This document shows positions 8,738 to 18,490 of a stretch of DNA of 64,000 bases, piece by piece. The stretch is from Hyphomicrobiales bacterium. GTDB lineage: Bacteria > Pseudomonadota > Alphaproteobacteria > Rhizobiales > JACESI01. The DNA lies in contig JBDWKL010000042.1 of NCBI GenBank assembly GCA_039973685.1, forward strand, positions 56,242-120,241. The letters run 5' to 3'. The translations under genes and the position numbers were made by a program. The notes below the pieces were generated by a model, which was given only the letters and a program-made list of their open reading frames with translations, ran no database searches and was not told the origin of the DNA. The first letter of the stretch is position 1, and every line of letters starts with the position of its first letter.

Positions 8738-10294
8738 ATGGCTGACCCAACAAACACGTCTCCCTTTTATCTCACAACTGCGATCGTATACCCAAATGGT
8801 CGACCGCATATTGGCCATGCCTATGAGCTGATCGCCAGTGATGCGATTGCGCGTTTCTTCCGCCTTGAAGGCCGTGACGTCTATTTTCAAACTGGTAGCG
8901 ATGAGCACGGCATAAAGATGATGCAGACAGCGCGTGATCTTGGCATTACGCCGAAAGAGCTGGCTGATCAAAACGCACAAGTGTTCATTGATATGGGCGA
9001 GGCGCTTGATTGTTCTGCGGATCGTTTTATTCGCACAACAGAAGAAGTCCATAAAGAAGCCTGCCAAGCGATTTGGAAGAAGATGGAAGCCAATGGCGAC
9101 ATCTATAAGGATAGCTATTCTGGTTGGTATTCTGTTCGTGATGAAGCTTACTATGATGAGAGCGAGACGGAAAAGCGCGAAGATGGCAAGCGATACGGCC
9201 CGCAGGGGACTGAAGTTGAGTGGGTTGATGAGGAGAGCTATTTCTTCCGTCTTTCAGCATATGGCGACAAGCTTCTGGCGCTTTATGAGGATCAGCCTGA
9301 TTACATCGGCCCACGTGAGCGTAAGAACGAGATTGTTAGCTTCGTAAAATCTGGCCTTCGCGATCTCTCTGTGTCCCGCACGACCTTCGACTGGGGTGTG
9401 CCGGTGCCTGGTGATGAGAAGCACGTGATGTATGTGTGGGTTGATGCGCTCACTAACTATCTAACAGGCGTTGGTTTTCCGGACACGGATGCCGAGATGT
9501 TTAAAAAATACTGGCCTGCTGATGCACATATTATTGGCAAGGACATCACGCGCTTTCACGCCATCTATTGGCCCGCGTTTTTGATGTCTGCAAATATTGA
9601 GCTTCCAAAGCGAGTGTTTGGGCACGGTTTCGTTTTGAACAAGGGCGAGAAAATGTCGAAGTCGGGCGGCAATTCGCTCGATCCGTTTGATTTGGCCAAC
9701 GAGTACGGCGTTGATCAAATCCGCTATTTTCTTCTGCGTGAAGTGCCATTTGGTAATGACGGAAGCTACAGCCATGAGGCTATCGTCAACCGCGTGAATG
9801 CCGACCTTGCCAATGACCTTGGCAATCTTGCTCAGCGTTCCTTGTCGATGGTTTTCAAAAACCTCGATGGAAAGCTCGACGCGCCGCAAAACCTCAGTGC
9901 TGAAGATGAAGCAATCTTGGCGCAGGCTGATGGTATGTTGGCTGCGTGCCGCACGGCCATGGAAAGCTACGCCATTCACAAGATGACGGGCGCGATTTGG
10001 GATGTGGTGGCTGAGGCCAATCGCTACTTTGCAGGCCAAGAACCATGGGCTTTGAAAAAGACGGACCCTGAACGTATGGCCGCCGTGCTTTATGTGACGG
10101 CTGAGATTGTGCGTCAGGTTGCAATCTTAGCGCAGCCGATTGTTCCAAAGTCGGCAAACGCTTTGCTGGATATTCTCAAGGTGGATGCCGGCAATCGTCA
10201 ATTCGCAGACATTGCAACACGGCTACCTTCAGGCTTGGTGATTGATAAGCCAGAAGGTGTGTTTCCGCGCTATGTGGAAGAGGGGGCATCCTAA
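8738..10294 (+). CDS. metG: Methionyl-tRNA synthetase
   Basis: Class I aminoacyl-tRNA synthetase that charges tRNA-Met, including initiator tRNA. The HIGH motif is at residues 24-27 ([10 protein letters not shown]) and the KMSKS loop at 305-309 ([10 protein letters not shown]). At 518 aa it is the short bacterial form that lacks the C-terminal dimerisation domain. The ATG at 8738 gives the usual N-terminus; a TTG two codons earlier is unlikely. Its stop TAA at 10292-10294 directly abuts the GTG start of tatD, showing tight co-expression. Confidence 0.97.
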   Translation: MADPTNTSPFYLTTAIVYPNGRPHIGHAYELIASDAIARFFRLEGRDVYFQTGSDEHGIKMMQTARDLGITPKELADQNAQVFIDMGEALDCSADRFIRTTEEVHKEACQAIWKKMEANGDIYKDSYSGWYSVRDEAYYDESETEKREDGKRYGPQGTEVEWVDEESYFFRLSAYGDKLLALYEDQPDYIGPRERKNEIVSFVKSGLRDLSVSRTTFDWGVPVPGDEKHVMYVWVDALTNYLTGVGFPDTDAEMFKKYWPADAHIIGKDITRFHAIYWPAFLMSANIELPKRVFGHGFVLNKGEKMSKSGGNSLDPFDLANEYGVDQIRYFLLREVPFGNDGSYSHEAIVNRVNADLANDLGNLAQRSLSMVFKNLDGKLDAPQNLSAEDEAILAQADGMLAACRTAMESYAIHKMTGAIWDVVAEANRYFAGQEPWALKKTDPERMAAVLYVTAEIVRQVAILAQPIVPKSANALLDILKVDAGNRQFADIATRLPSGLVIDKPEGVFPRYVEEGAS

Positions 10295-11095
10295 GTGCTT
10301 GTTGATAGTCATTGCCACCTCGATTTCCCAGATTTCGAGAACGAGCTCGACGATGTGGTCGCCCGCGCGTCTGATGCTGGCATCAAATATATGGTGACGA
10401 TTTGCACGAAGGTTCGTGAGTTTGAACGCATTCATTCTGTGGCTGAACGGTATGAGAATATCTATTGTTCTGTAGGTACACACCCTAATAATGCAAATGA
10501 AGAAACTGATATAACCTACGACGATATATATAAAAAATCCACTTTAAGTAAGGTGGCGGCGATTGGTGAAGCTGGTCTTGATTATTTCTACGATAAGGCG
10601 ACACCTGCCAATCAAGCAGCAAGCCTTAAGCTGCATATTGCAGTCGCTCGGGACACCGGATTGCCGCTTGTGATACATGCACGCGATGCTGACAAAGACA
10701 TGATCCGCATTTTGGAAGAAGAGACTGGGAAGGGTGCCTTCCCAGCAATTTTACATTGCTTTTCGTCTGGTCCAGAGCTTGCGCGTGTTGGTGTAGAGCT
10801 TGGTTTGTACCTCTCATTTTCAGGCATTTTGACCTTTAAAAACGCCCACGAAATCCGCGAAATCGCTGCTAGCGTTCCAATGGATCGGCTTCTCGTTGAG
10901 ACAGATGCGCCGTATCTCGCACCCATGCCTTATCGCGGAAAGCGCAATGAGCCGGCATATACAGCGCATACAGCGGCAGTTTTGGCGGATGTGAAAGGCG
11001 TTTCCAATGAGGAAATTGCCCATCAAACCACATCTAATTTCTTCCGATTGTTCAAGAAAATACCGCCGCCAGAAGGCTTTGGTGGCGAAGGATAA
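10295..11095 (+). CDS. tatD: TatD-family metal-dependent deoxyribonuclease
   Basis: Predicted TIM-barrel hydrolase, 266 aa, of the TatD/YcfH family; family members act as 3'-5' nucleases on DNA and RNA. Metal ligands are visible: HCH in DSHCHLD near the N-terminus, the glutamate in IGEAGLDYFY, the histidine in PLVIHARDAD, the histidine in ILHCFSSG and the aspartate in VETDAPYLAP. The start is GTG at 10295, immediately after the metG stop without any gap, so translation is probably coupled. Position after metG and before an MBL hydrolase is typical for this class; the closer E. coli counterpart is YcfH rather than TatD itself. Confidence 0.92.
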   Translation: MLVDSHCHLDFPDFENELDDVVARASDAGIKYMVTICTKVREFERIHSVAERYENIYCSVGTHPNNANEETDITYDDIYKKSTLSKVAAIGEAGLDYFYDKATPANQAASLKLHIAVARDTGLPLVIHARDADKDMIRILEEETGKGAFPAILHCFSSGPELARVGVELGLYLSFSGILTFKNAHEIREIAASVPMDRLLVETDAPYLAPMPYRGKRNEPAYTAHTAAVLADVKGVSNEEIAHQTTSNFFRLFKKIPPPEGFGGEG

Positions 11096-11098
11096 CGG

Positions 11099-11914
11099 AT
11101 GAGTGACGCCCGCACAGTTTTTACAATTCTAGGCTGTGGCTCATCGCCGGGTGTGCCGCGAATTGGCAATGATTGGGGCGATTGCGATCCAAATAATCCG
11201 AAAAATGAGCGTTTGCGTTGCTCTCTATTGATTGAAAAATTCAATGAGAACAACGATGTAACGCGGGTTTTGATTGATACATCGCCGGATATGCGACAGC
11301 AGTTGCTTCGGGAGAAAGTGGATAAACTTGATGGCGTGCTCTTCACCCATCCGCATGCTGACCACATTCACGGCATTGATGATCTACGTGCGTTTTGGAT
11401 CATCGAAGGTGGCCGTCGCGTTGACACTTATGCTGATGCGCCAACCTCTGAGCGGCTGCATGAAGCATTTGGCTATTGTTATAAGACGCCTGAAGGAAGT
11501 TCTTATCCGCCAATATTAAACGATCACCGCATTGAGCCTTATGAGCCTGTCACCATCAATGGCGCTGGCGGTCCCATTACAGCGCTGCCATACGAGCAGA
11601 CCCATGGCGATATTATTTCTCTCGGCTTCCGAATTGAGAATTTTGGCTATTCTAGCGATGTGAACGCTCTGAGCGATCAGGCATTCGATGCGCTGGATGG
11701 CGTCGATATATGGATCGTCGATGCGCTGCGCTATAAGCTGCATCCAAGTCATTTTAGCGTCGATGAAGCTTTAGTGGCCGCAGGCCGCGTCAAAGCAGCG
11801 CGTACGATCTTCACGCATATGCATATTGATCTAGATTACGGCAAGCTCAAAGCCGAGCTACCAAAAGGCGTTGAGCCAGCATATGACGGTATGAAGATCG
11901 AGGTATCTGGCTAA
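11099..11914 (+). CDS. MBL-fold metallo-hydrolase (PhnP-like)
   Basis: Metallo-beta-lactamase-fold hydrolase of 271 aa. The zinc motif is HPHADHIHG (HxHxDH), with further ligands in YEQTHGD, SSDVNAL and THMHIDLDYG. The overall pattern (GCGSSPGVPRIGNDWGDCDPNNPKNERLR in abbreviated form: GCGSSPGVPRIG at the N-terminus) matches the subgroup related to PhnP, the phosphoribosyl cyclic phosphodiesterase. No phn genes are nearby, so its substrate here is unknown; it may be a general cyclic phosphodiesterase or RNA-processing enzyme. It is 3 bp after tatD and closes the tmk-holB-metG-tatD unit. Confidence 0.85.
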   Translation: MSDARTVFTILGCGSSPGVPRIGNDWGDCDPNNPKNERLRCSLLIEKFNENNDVTRVLIDTSPDMRQQLLREKVDKLDGVLFTHPHADHIHGIDDLRAFWIIEGGRRVDTYADAPTSERLHEAFGYCYKTPEGSSYPPILNDHRIEPYEPVTINGAGGPITALPYEQTHGDIISLGFRIENFGYSSDVNALSDQAFDALDGVDIWIVDALRYKLHPSHFSVDEALVAAGRVKAARTIFTHMHIDLDYGKLKAELPKGVEPAYDGMKIEVSG

Positions 11915-12078
11915 ACTTATATTCGCTATATAATAAAAGTTCCATAATATATATTATGCGAATTAAGCTTGTGTGTATAGCTGTAGCCCTCTTTTGATTT
12001 TTGACGTAGATCAAAGCGAGCTCAACCATGCCATAACTTATATCAACTCTGTTCATTCTCATCTTGTCGGGCTAAGCA

Positions 12079-12948
12079 ATGATTGTTGCTGATCTGGAGA
12101 ATGATTGCATGGCCATGGATGAAGATTACCGTGATATCGAGCCGTCTCGTGACATAGAGCGTCTTTTGGAAGTGATGGCGCGGTTGCGTGATCCTGTGGC
12201 TGGTTGTTCTTGGGATCAGAAGCAAACATTCGAGAGCATCGCTCCATACACTATCGAAGAAGCGTATGAAGTGAAGGATGCGATTGATCGTGATGATATG
12301 CCGGACCTTTGTGATGAACTTGGCGATTTGCTGCTTCAGGTGGTGTATCATGCGGAGATTGCTAAGGAGCAAGGCGCGTTTGATTTTGGTGATGTTGTGG
12401 AAGCCATCAACCGTAAAATGATCCGTCGTCATCCGCATGTTTTTGGCACTGAAGAGCAAAAGAAGAGCGGCATTCAGGCTGGTGAATGGGAGCGGATTAA
12501 GGCTGTTGAGCGGGCTGAAAAAGCTGCGTTGAAACCAAAGCTAACAGAAGCCGAGGAGCCGTTGTTGCTTGATAGTGTGCCCGCCACCCTGCCCGCATTA
12601 TCCCATGCAATGAAGCTGCAAAAACGGGCTTCGACCGTTGGCTTTGACTGGAACGATATTGGGCTTGTGTTCGATAAACTGCGCGAAGAATTTCAGGAAT
12701 TTGAAGTCGAACAGGCGTCTGGTGATCAGGATAAAATGCAGGATGAGCTAGGCGATATTTTGTTTGTCGCGGTCAACTTGGCGAGGCATTTAAAAATTGA
12801 CCCAGAAGCGGCTTTGGCTGGGACAAACCGCAAGTTCATAAAGCGATTCAATCATATAGAACGGCAATTACGAGTAAAAAATCGCACGTTGACTGAGGCA
12901 GATTTGAATGAATTGGAAAGGTATTGGATTGAAGCAAAGTCTATTTAA
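12079..12948 (+). CDS. mazG: Nucleoside triphosphate pyrophosphohydrolase MazG
   Basis: Cleaves nucleoside triphosphates to monophosphates and pyrophosphate, cleaning abnormal nucleotides and, in E. coli, lowering (p)ppGpp. Two MazG domains are visible: the first has CSWDQKQTFESIAPYTIEEAYEV and DELGDLLLQVVYHAEIA, the second has VGFDWNDIGLVFDKLREEFQEFE and DELGDILFVAVNLARHL, both with the EExxE and ExxD metal motifs. Length is 289 aa from ATG 12079; family N-termini suggest that ATG 12109 or 12115 may be the true start, since the first 10-12 residues match nothing. It converges with hflX, 18 bp apart. Confidence 0.93.
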   Translation: MIVADLENDCMAMDEDYRDIEPSRDIERLLEVMARLRDPVAGCSWDQKQTFESIAPYTIEEAYEVKDAIDRDDMPDLCDELGDLLLQVVYHAEIAKEQGAFDFGDVVEAINRKMIRRHPHVFGTEEQKKSGIQAGEWERIKAVERAEKAALKPKLTEAEEPLLLDSVPATLPALSHAMKLQKRASTVGFDWNDIGLVFDKLREEFQEFEVEQASGDQDKMQDELGDILFVAVNLARHLKIDPEAALAGTNRKFIKRFNHIERQLRVKNRTLTEADLNELERYWIEAKSI

Positions 12949-12966
12949 ATCAATTGGTTATATGTG

Positions 12967-14286
12967 CTAACTCAGGTAATTTGATAGCTTTTCCCAATTC
13001 TCAGATTTTACTTTAATTGTGACTGATCCATCCTCTGCGGTATCGCAAGATAAAACAGTGCCGAGACTGTAGGCATAATGCATGTTTGCCAGTTTTTCGC
13101 CGTTCAATGTGACGGTGCGTGTTGTTTGATTGGCTTCTAAAATCTCTTTGAAATAGAGCAGAAGGTCTTCAACGCCCTCACCTGTAAAGGCGGAAATTAG
13201 TTTGATGGTTGGGAAGCCGCGGCCTTCAGATTTTGCGTGGGCGAAGGCCTTCTCATCGTCGCTCAATAGGTCAATCTTATTCCATACTTCCACATAAGCC
13301 TGTTGGTTTTTGGCAAGTGTGTCTGGGTTCGTAATGTCGACATCCAGATCACCCAATACGGAACTTACGTCTTGGCTTTGCGCGTGGCTGTCTTCGTGGG
13401 ATATATCACGCACATGAACAATGATGTCGGCTTCGGTCACCTCTTCGAGCGTGGCGCGAAAAGCGGCGATCAGGTCTGTCGGCAAGCTTGAGATGAAGCC
13501 CACCGTGTCTGATAAAATAGCTGCCGTTCCGTCCCCAAGCTCTAACCTTCGCAGGGTCGGGTCAAGTGTTGCAAACAACAAGTCTTTCGCGAACACTTCA
13601 GCATTGGTTATGGTGTTAAACAGCGTCGATTTGCCTGCATTGGTATAGCCGACGAAAGCAATAATCGGGATTGCCTGTTTCTGGCGTTGCTTTCGGTGAA
13701 GCGAACGAGTGCGACGCACTTGGTCCAGTTGCTTTTCCAGCCGTTCAATTTTCATTTGCAGGGCGCGTCGATCAGATTCGATTTGGGTTTCACCAGGTCC
13801 GCCAAGGAAGCCACCGCCGCCGCGCTGTCGCTCAAGGTGGGTCCATGAGCGAACCAGCCTGCCCCGTTGATAATTTAGCGCTGCAAGGTCAACTTGTAGC
13901 GTCCCCTCTTTAGTCTGGGCTCTGGCACCAAATATTTCGAGAATAATGCCAGTACGATCAAGCACCTTTGTCTGCCAATCGCGCTCCAAATTGCGCTGCT
14001 GTACGGGGGTTAGCGGGTGGTCGACAATCGTAACTTTGATGTCGTTTTCGCGCAGGTGTTCGGCAATTTCTTCGACCTTGCCGCTGCCATAAAGGGTTGC
14101 GGGTTTTACCTTCGAAATTCGGCTGATATTGGTGAAGCAGATATCAAGATCAATCGCGGCTGCAAGGCCCATTGCTTCTTCCAGCTGGGCCTCAACAGAG
14201 CGCATAGGAGAGCCAGCCTCCACTATGGTCGGCACAAGAACGGCGCACTTGGTGCGCTCCTGCATTGTTTGATAACCGTCACCCAT
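12967..14286 (-). CDS. hflX: GTPase HflX
   Basis: Ribosome-associated GTPase of 439 aa that splits stalled or heat-damaged 70S ribosomes. The N-terminal HflX domain (about 25-195) carries the glycine-rich GGGGFLGGPGETQIE stretch. The G domain shows G1 GYTNAGKS (213-220), G3 DTVGF (260-264) and G4 NKID. A C-terminal domain follows. It lies 47 bp downstream of hfq, the classical hfq-hflX pairing. The ATG at 14286 is used here; an internal ATG at 14265 is possible. Confidence 0.95.
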   Translation of the reverse strand: MGDGYQTMQERTKCAVLVPTIVEAGSPMRSVEAQLEEAMGLAAAIDLDICFTNISRISKVKPATLYGSGKVEEIAEHLRENDIKVTIVDHPLTPVQQRNLERDWQTKVLDRTGIILEIFGARAQTKEGTLQVDLAALNYQRGRLVRSWTHLERQRGGGGFLGGPGETQIESDRRALQMKIERLEKQLDQVRRTRSLHRKQRQKQAIPIIAFVGYTNAGKSTLFNTITNAEVFAKDLLFATLDPTLRRLELGDGTAAILSDTVGFISSLPTDLIAAFRATLEEVTEADIIVHVRDISHEDSHAQSQDVSSVLGDLDVDITNPDTLAKNQQAYVEVWNKIDLLSDDEKAFAHAKSEGRGFPTIKLISAFTGEGVEDLLLYFKEILEANQTTRTVTLNGEKLANMHYAYSLGTVLSCDTAEDGSVTIKVKSENWEKLSNYLS

Positions 14287-14333
14287 TAAGCAGCGACGAA
14301 TTTATGGGATAAAGCATAGACAGCAAAGCTGGC

Positions 14334-14570
14334 TTAAGATTCATTTTGTTCAAACATTTGGATCGGGCTGCTCGGCATGATCGTTGAAATCGCGTGCTTA
14401 TATACTAGTTGAGAATGCCCATCTCTTCTTAGTAGAAGACAGAAATTGTCGAACCAAGTGACAACTCCTTGCAATTTGACACCATTGACCAAAAATACGG
14501 TTAGTGAGATTTTTTCTTTACGTACATGATTTAAAAAATTGTCTTGTAGGTTCTGTGAACGTTCAGCCAT
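14334..14570 (-). CDS. hfq: RNA chaperone Hfq
   Basis: Sm-like hexameric RNA chaperone that pairs small RNAs with mRNAs. The 78-aa protein shows the Sm1 motif ([28 protein letters not shown] region; N-terminal [13 protein letters not shown]) and the Sm2 motif with the KH pair in [11 protein letters not shown]. The tail is short, as usual in alphaproteobacteria. The start ATG (14568-14570) follows the SD AAGGGG, which is embedded in a hairpin (see the separate leader entry). In this class Hfq controls nitrogen-fixation and nutrient-uptake mRNAs, and the gene stands at the end of the ntr-trk cluster before hflX. Confidence 0.98.
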   Translation of the reverse strand: MAERSQNLQDNFLNHVRKEKISLTVFLVNGVKLQGVVTWFDNFCLLLRRDGHSQLVYKHAISTIMPSSPIQMFEQNES

Positions 14571-14622
14571 CCTAGTAATGCCCCTTAGTAGGGCATTTTC
14601 TCGCCCTATTTTTTTTATTTTT
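14571..14622 (-). promoter_or_regulatory. hfq leader with two mutually exclusive hairpins
   Basis: Read on the minus strand, an A-rich tract is followed by two overlapping stems. Stem B pairs AGGGC (14607-14603) with GCCCT (14594-14590). Stem A pairs ATGCCC (14596-14591) with GGGCAT (14583-14578). Both need the GCCC at 14594-14591, so only one can form. Stem A covers most of the likely Shine-Dalgarno AAGGGG (14586-14581); stem B leaves it free. Pairing is seen directly; a regulatory switch is inference. On the opposite strand stem B followed by T8-A-T6 also looks like an intrinsic terminator. Confidence 0.4.
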
Positions 14623-14697
14623 TGCCGTTTCTACGACTTGAAGCGTAAGCTGCCATAAGAAGTTGAAATAGACAAGTTATCCTTAGTTTAAATGTAT

Positions 14698-15549
14698 TCA
14701 GCCTGCATGTTCGTGAAAATGCGCCCGCAGTCTTTGCGATACTTCTCCAACTTTCCCATCACCCACTGGCTGTCCGTCAATTTGTATTATTGGCATACAT
14801 ATAGTAGTGGCGGCGGTAATAAAAGCCTCTTTTGCTTGTTTTGCTTCTTCAACCGTAAAGCGACGTTCTTCGACTTTTAGTTGTAAATTTTCGGCGACCG
14901 TCATCGTCGTACCACGCGTAATTCCCTTTAAAATGCCGCGAGATGCATCTCGTGTGACAAGGACATTGTCTTGCGTCACAATCCACGCGTTGGTCGATGA
15001 TCCCTCAGTCACGTCGCCGTCGGCATCAACAAACCAAGCCTCATAGGCACCAGCTTCATGGGCTTTTTGTTTGGCAAGAATATTTGGCAGCAGCGAGACA
15101 GTTTTAATGTCTACACGGTCCCATCGATTATCTGGAACAGTGATGACGCTGACACCTGCGGCCGCTTTTTTGTCGGATGCTTCACGAGATGTCGATTTCG
15201 CGGTCATCACCATTGATGCAGGCGTCGATGGTGATGGAAATAGGTGATTTCGAGGGGAAACGCCGCGCGTTACTTGGATATAGACAATGCCGTTTTGGAC
15301 GCGGTTTTTAAGACGCATTTCTTCGACAATAATCTCGATTGTTTTACGTCTGTTTGGCAGGTTGATTTCGAGTTCGTTGGCAGATCGTTCCAAACGATCA
15401 AGGTGCCCGCCCATATCGATGATTTTGCCGTCGCGAACTTCACAAACTTCATAAATGCCGTCGGAAAATTGATAACCGCGGTCTTCGATATGCACACCTG
15501 CGTGGGCGTGGGATAGATATTGTCCATTAACATAAGCAATGCGGCTCAT
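14698..15549 (-). CDS. dat: D-amino-acid transaminase (class IV aminotransferase)
   Basis: PLP-dependent class IV transaminase, 283 aa, predicted to interconvert D-alanine and D-glutamate. Sequence support: YVNGQYLSHAHAGVHIEDRGYQFSDGIYE-type N-terminus (first part YVNGQYLSHAHAGV), the PLP lysine K149 in DIKTVSLLPN, and the TEGSSTNAW motif with E182. The DIK-TVSLLPNILAKQ arrangement resembles Bacillus D-amino-acid transaminase more than branched-chain transaminases, but substrate range cannot be proven. A good ribosome-binding site GAGGTGAG precedes the ATG. It lies between trkH and hfq, its usual place in Rhizobiales, and may feed peptidoglycan precursor synthesis. Confidence 0.88.
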   Translation of the reverse strand: MSRIAYVNGQYLSHAHAGVHIEDRGYQFSDGIYEVCEVRDGKIIDMGGHLDRLERSANELEINLPNRRKTIEIIVEEMRLKNRVQNGIVYIQVTRGVSPRNHLFPSPSTPASMVMTAKSTSREASDKKAAAGVSVITVPDNRWDRVDIKTVSLLPNILAKQKAHEAGAYEAWFVDADGDVTEGSSTNAWIVTQDNVLVTRDASRGILKGITRGTTMTVAENLQLKVEERRFTVEEAKQAKEAFITAATTICMPIIQIDGQPVGDGKVGEVSQRLRAHFHEHAG

Positions 15550-15589
15550 AACTCACCTCGTAACTGTAAAAATTCAAAACACATTTGGG

Positions 15590-17047
15590 TCAACGCGAAT
15601 GCAACCAATAGACCCTATTGAACGCAGTCAATAGTACCAGAATATGAAGTCTGCCCAATATCATCAAAATGGATAAAACAACTTTCGTTTCGGCGTCCAT
15701 TTGGTGATATGCGGTCCATTGCCCTGTTTCGCTCCACCCTGTCGCATAAAAACCACCAACATTAGAAAAGGCGGCAACACTTGCGATGAGTGCTGCTTCG
15801 AAGGTATCTAGCCGAAGTGATAAAAATACGGCCCCCATCATGACTACCACCATTACGGCAAAAAAGTAGCTCCAGATAGCTTTGATCTTCGACAAATTAT
15901 AACGCTGACTGCCAAACCGCTCAGGTTGAACACTGTTTGGATAAACCAATTTGGCGAAGTCTTTAACCGAGTGAGAGAGCATGCCCCCTATTCGGTAGAA
16001 TGAAATGCCACCAGCCGTTGATAGCGAGCAGCCGCCTATTATTACGATCAGAAGAATGAAGGGAGCTGGTAGGACGCTAAACGAGCCGTTTCTGATTTCT
16101 AGGCCTGAGGTGCTTACAAGAGAAGCTGCAGTGAAGAAACCTTCTGTGAGTGCGGCTCCAGGCGCCAACACTTCTGTGGAACCTGCGCGTTGAAAGAACG
16201 TTGCAGCAAAAGTAATGCCTAGAATCACGAAGGCTGCGAAATAGAAATAGGTTTCGCGGTGTTGCTTTAACAAATCAAACCGTCGTGCCACTAGATTATT
16301 TTGCCAAAGGACACTTGTGCCAGCAATGAGCAAGAAGAGGCTCAGCACATAGGGTGTCAAAACATTCCCAAGTTCGCTAATCGGTGTGTCTGTCGCCACC
16401 ATGCCACCTGTTGCAACGGCTGCAGTCATTAAATGAAATGCATCGAAGACGGGCACAGACGTCGCATTTAACGCGATAAAACATAAGATGGAAATGCAAA
16501 GATAACCCGCCGCAAGGTTCACAATAACTTGCCGTGCTTGATGACGAGTGATGTCCGTTTCACCTTGATTGTAATGGGAATGGCTCACGCTCAAACCACC
16601 GAGACCGGCAGGTGCCATGATAAGTACGACACCAATCAACGTCAGCAATCCCCCTACCCACTGAATAAGGCCGCGCAAAACAATGACAGCGATTGGTACT
16701 TCATTGATGGTTTGAAAGCCACTGGCTCCCGTTGTGGTCAAGGCAGATGTCGCTTCAAAATAAGCATCAGCCAGCGACAAGTCTGTGATTTGCATAAAGG
16801 AGATGGCCACAGGTAAAGGCAGCACAGTCCATAAAACGACCAGCAGCATGAAGCTTTCCACCCGATTGACGGCCCAGTCCCCTCGGCGAAACGCGAAGAA
16901 CAAAGAAACGCTCACGTAAATGATGACGCCTGCAATGATCAAATTGGTTGATTGATCTGTATGCTTACTGCCAATCAGGGCACTGATACAGATGAGAAGC
17001 CCGACAAATGCAAAACAGATAGCTGCGAACCGGAATACGCCTGACAT
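15590..17047 (-). CDS. trkH: Trk potassium uptake protein TrkH
   Basis: Membrane-spanning potassium-translocating subunit, 485 aa. The four selectivity P-loops of the TrkH/KtrB superfamily are recognisable: TTTGASGF, VATGGMVAT, VSTSGLEI and FSNVGGFYA. About ten hydrophobic helices surround them. It works with the cytosolic gating protein TrkA, whose gene ends only 3 bp upstream, so the two are translated together. Its position after ntrX and before dat is the conserved alphaproteobacterial arrangement. Confidence 0.95.
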   Translation of the reverse strand: MSGVFRFAAICFAFVGLLICISALIGSKHTDQSTNLIIAGVIIYVSVSLFFAFRRGDWAVNRVESFMLLVVLWTVLPLPVAISFMQITDLSLADAYFEATSALTTTGASGFQTINEVPIAVIVLRGLIQWVGGLLTLIGVVLIMAPAGLGGLSVSHSHYNQGETDITRHQARQVIVNLAAGYLCISILCFIALNATSVPVFDAFHLMTAAVATGGMVATDTPISELGNVLTPYVLSLFLLIAGTSVLWQNNLVARRFDLLKQHRETYFYFAAFVILGITFAATFFQRAGSTEVLAPGAALTEGFFTAASLVSTSGLEIRNGSFSVLPAPFILLIVIIGGCSLSTAGGISFYRIGGMLSHSVKDFAKLVYPNSVQPERFGSQRYNLSKIKAIWSYFFAVMVVVMMGAVFLSLRLDTFEAALIASVAAFSNVGGFYATGWSETGQWTAYHQMDAETKVVLSILMILGRLHILVLLTAFNRVYWLHSR

Positions 17048-17050
17048 AGC

Positions 17051-18430
17051 TTAACCGAAGAAATCGAGGCTGACGCGGAACATTTGTTCAACTTGCTTCA
17101 CCCGAGAAGCTTCAGCGAAGATGATAACCCGGTCTTTTGCGAGTATTTGCGTGTCTCCATGAGGAATAATGACCTCTTTATCGCGATAGATAGCACCAAA
17201 GCGGATGCCAGCTTCAAGGTTGAGCTCTCGTAAAGGTCTACCAACGAGTGAGGAGGTTTCAAGTGCTTCAGCTTCGATAACCTCAGCCTTCCCGTTTTGG
17301 ACGGAATGGACTGCCCGAATAAGCCCGCGTCGCACGTGTTGCAGGATTTTTGAAATCGTAACTTGGCGCGGATTGATATAAGCATCGATACCAATGCTTC
17401 TGGTAAGGTTCGGATATCCTTTGTTATTTAAAAGCGCCATCGTGCGTGTGCAGCCTAACTGCTTGGCCATAACGCATGAAAGCATGTTTACTTCGTCATT
17501 ATTGCTCAAGGCAACCATCATGTCTGAGGCTGCGGCGTCGGCCTCGATGAGAAGGTTTTCATCAAGCGCATTACCGTGCAGAACAACGGTGCGCTGAAGT
17601 TTGTCGGCAACCGTAATAGCGCGCTCTTTGTTTGCCTCGATGATTTTTACTTTAGCCCGTGCCTGTGTGCGTTCAATCGCACTTGCCACGTAAAGCCCGA
17701 TATTGCCGCCGCCTGCGATAATAACGCGGCTGGCTTGCGTTTCATCATGGCCAAAAATGCCAAGTGTTCTTTGGATTTGATCACGTTCAACTGTCACATA
17801 GACAAGATCACCAGCTAGCATGCTGTCATCAGATTGCGGAACGAAGAGGCTGCTTCCGCGCACAATGCCAACCACGACTGTATGAAGGGTTGGAAACAGT
17901 TCTGAGAGCTGTCTGAGAGGTGTTTCAATAACGGGGCAATCTTCGCCACAGTGAATGCCCACCACGGCTACATTACCATTTGCAAACATAACAGTGTCAT
18001 CGGAACCTGGCACTTGAAGCCGACGCATAAGCATCTCACCGACTTCAACCTCTGGTGAGATGATCACATCAATTGGCATGTTTTCCCTCGAAAACAAGTC
18101 TTGCCAATGTGGTTTTAGATAAGATTGCGCTCTGATGCGGGCAATTTTGGTTGGTACATTAAAGAGCGAGTGAGCAACCTGACAGGCCGTCATGTTCACT
18201 TCATCATAGAGCGTTACTGCAATGAGCATATCCGCATCTGCGGCACCTGCCCGTTGCAGCGTGTCTGGATGCGCGCCGTGACCGACATAAGCACGTACAT
18301 CGAGTGTCTCACGAATGCGTTGAGTGAGCGCCTCAGACGAATCGATAACCGTTACATCATTGCCCTCGCTCGATAAGCGCTCAGCAATACCGTAACCGAC
18401 TTGCCCTGCCCCACAAATAACAACTTTCAT
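17051..18430 (-). CDS. trkA: Trk potassium transporter regulatory protein TrkA
   Basis: Peripheral nucleotide-binding subunit of the Trk system, 459 aa. It has two tandem RCK units: the first Rossmann motif GAGQVGYGIAERL starts at residue 7, the second GGGNIGLYVASAIE near residue 235, each followed by an RCK-C (TrkA-C) domain. NAD(H)/ATP binding to such domains gates TrkH. The start ATG follows AAGGACGAG. The gene is 60 bp downstream of ntrX and 3 bp from trkH. Confidence 0.96.
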   Translation of the reverse strand: MKVVICGAGQVGYGIAERLSSEGNDVTVIDSSEALTQRIRETLDVRAYVGHGAHPDTLQRAGAADADMLIAVTLYDEVNMTACQVAHSLFNVPTKIARIRAQSYLKPHWQDLFSRENMPIDVIISPEVEVGEMLMRRLQVPGSDDTVMFANGNVAVVGIHCGEDCPVIETPLRQLSELFPTLHTVVVGIVRGSSLFVPQSDDSMLAGDLVYVTVERDQIQRTLGIFGHDETQASRVIIAGGGNIGLYVASAIERTQARAKVKIIEANKERAITVADKLQRTVVLHGNALDENLLIEADAAASDMMVALSNNDEVNMLSCVMAKQLGCTRTMALLNNKGYPNLTRSIGIDAYINPRQVTISKILQHVRRGLIRAVHSVQNGKAEVIEAEALETSSLVGRPLRELNLEAGIRFGAIYRDKEVIIPHGDTQILAKDRVIIFAEASRVKQVEQMFRVSLDFFG

Positions 18431-18490
18431 CGTGTCTCGTCCTTTAAATGGTCACGTGGACCGTTTGTCGGACTGTTTTAGCTGATTTTG

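Noticed and set aside
14578..14622. Terminator of dat on the minus strand
   Set aside because: The T-run follows the stem only on the plus strand; on the minus strand it is an A-run preceding the stem.
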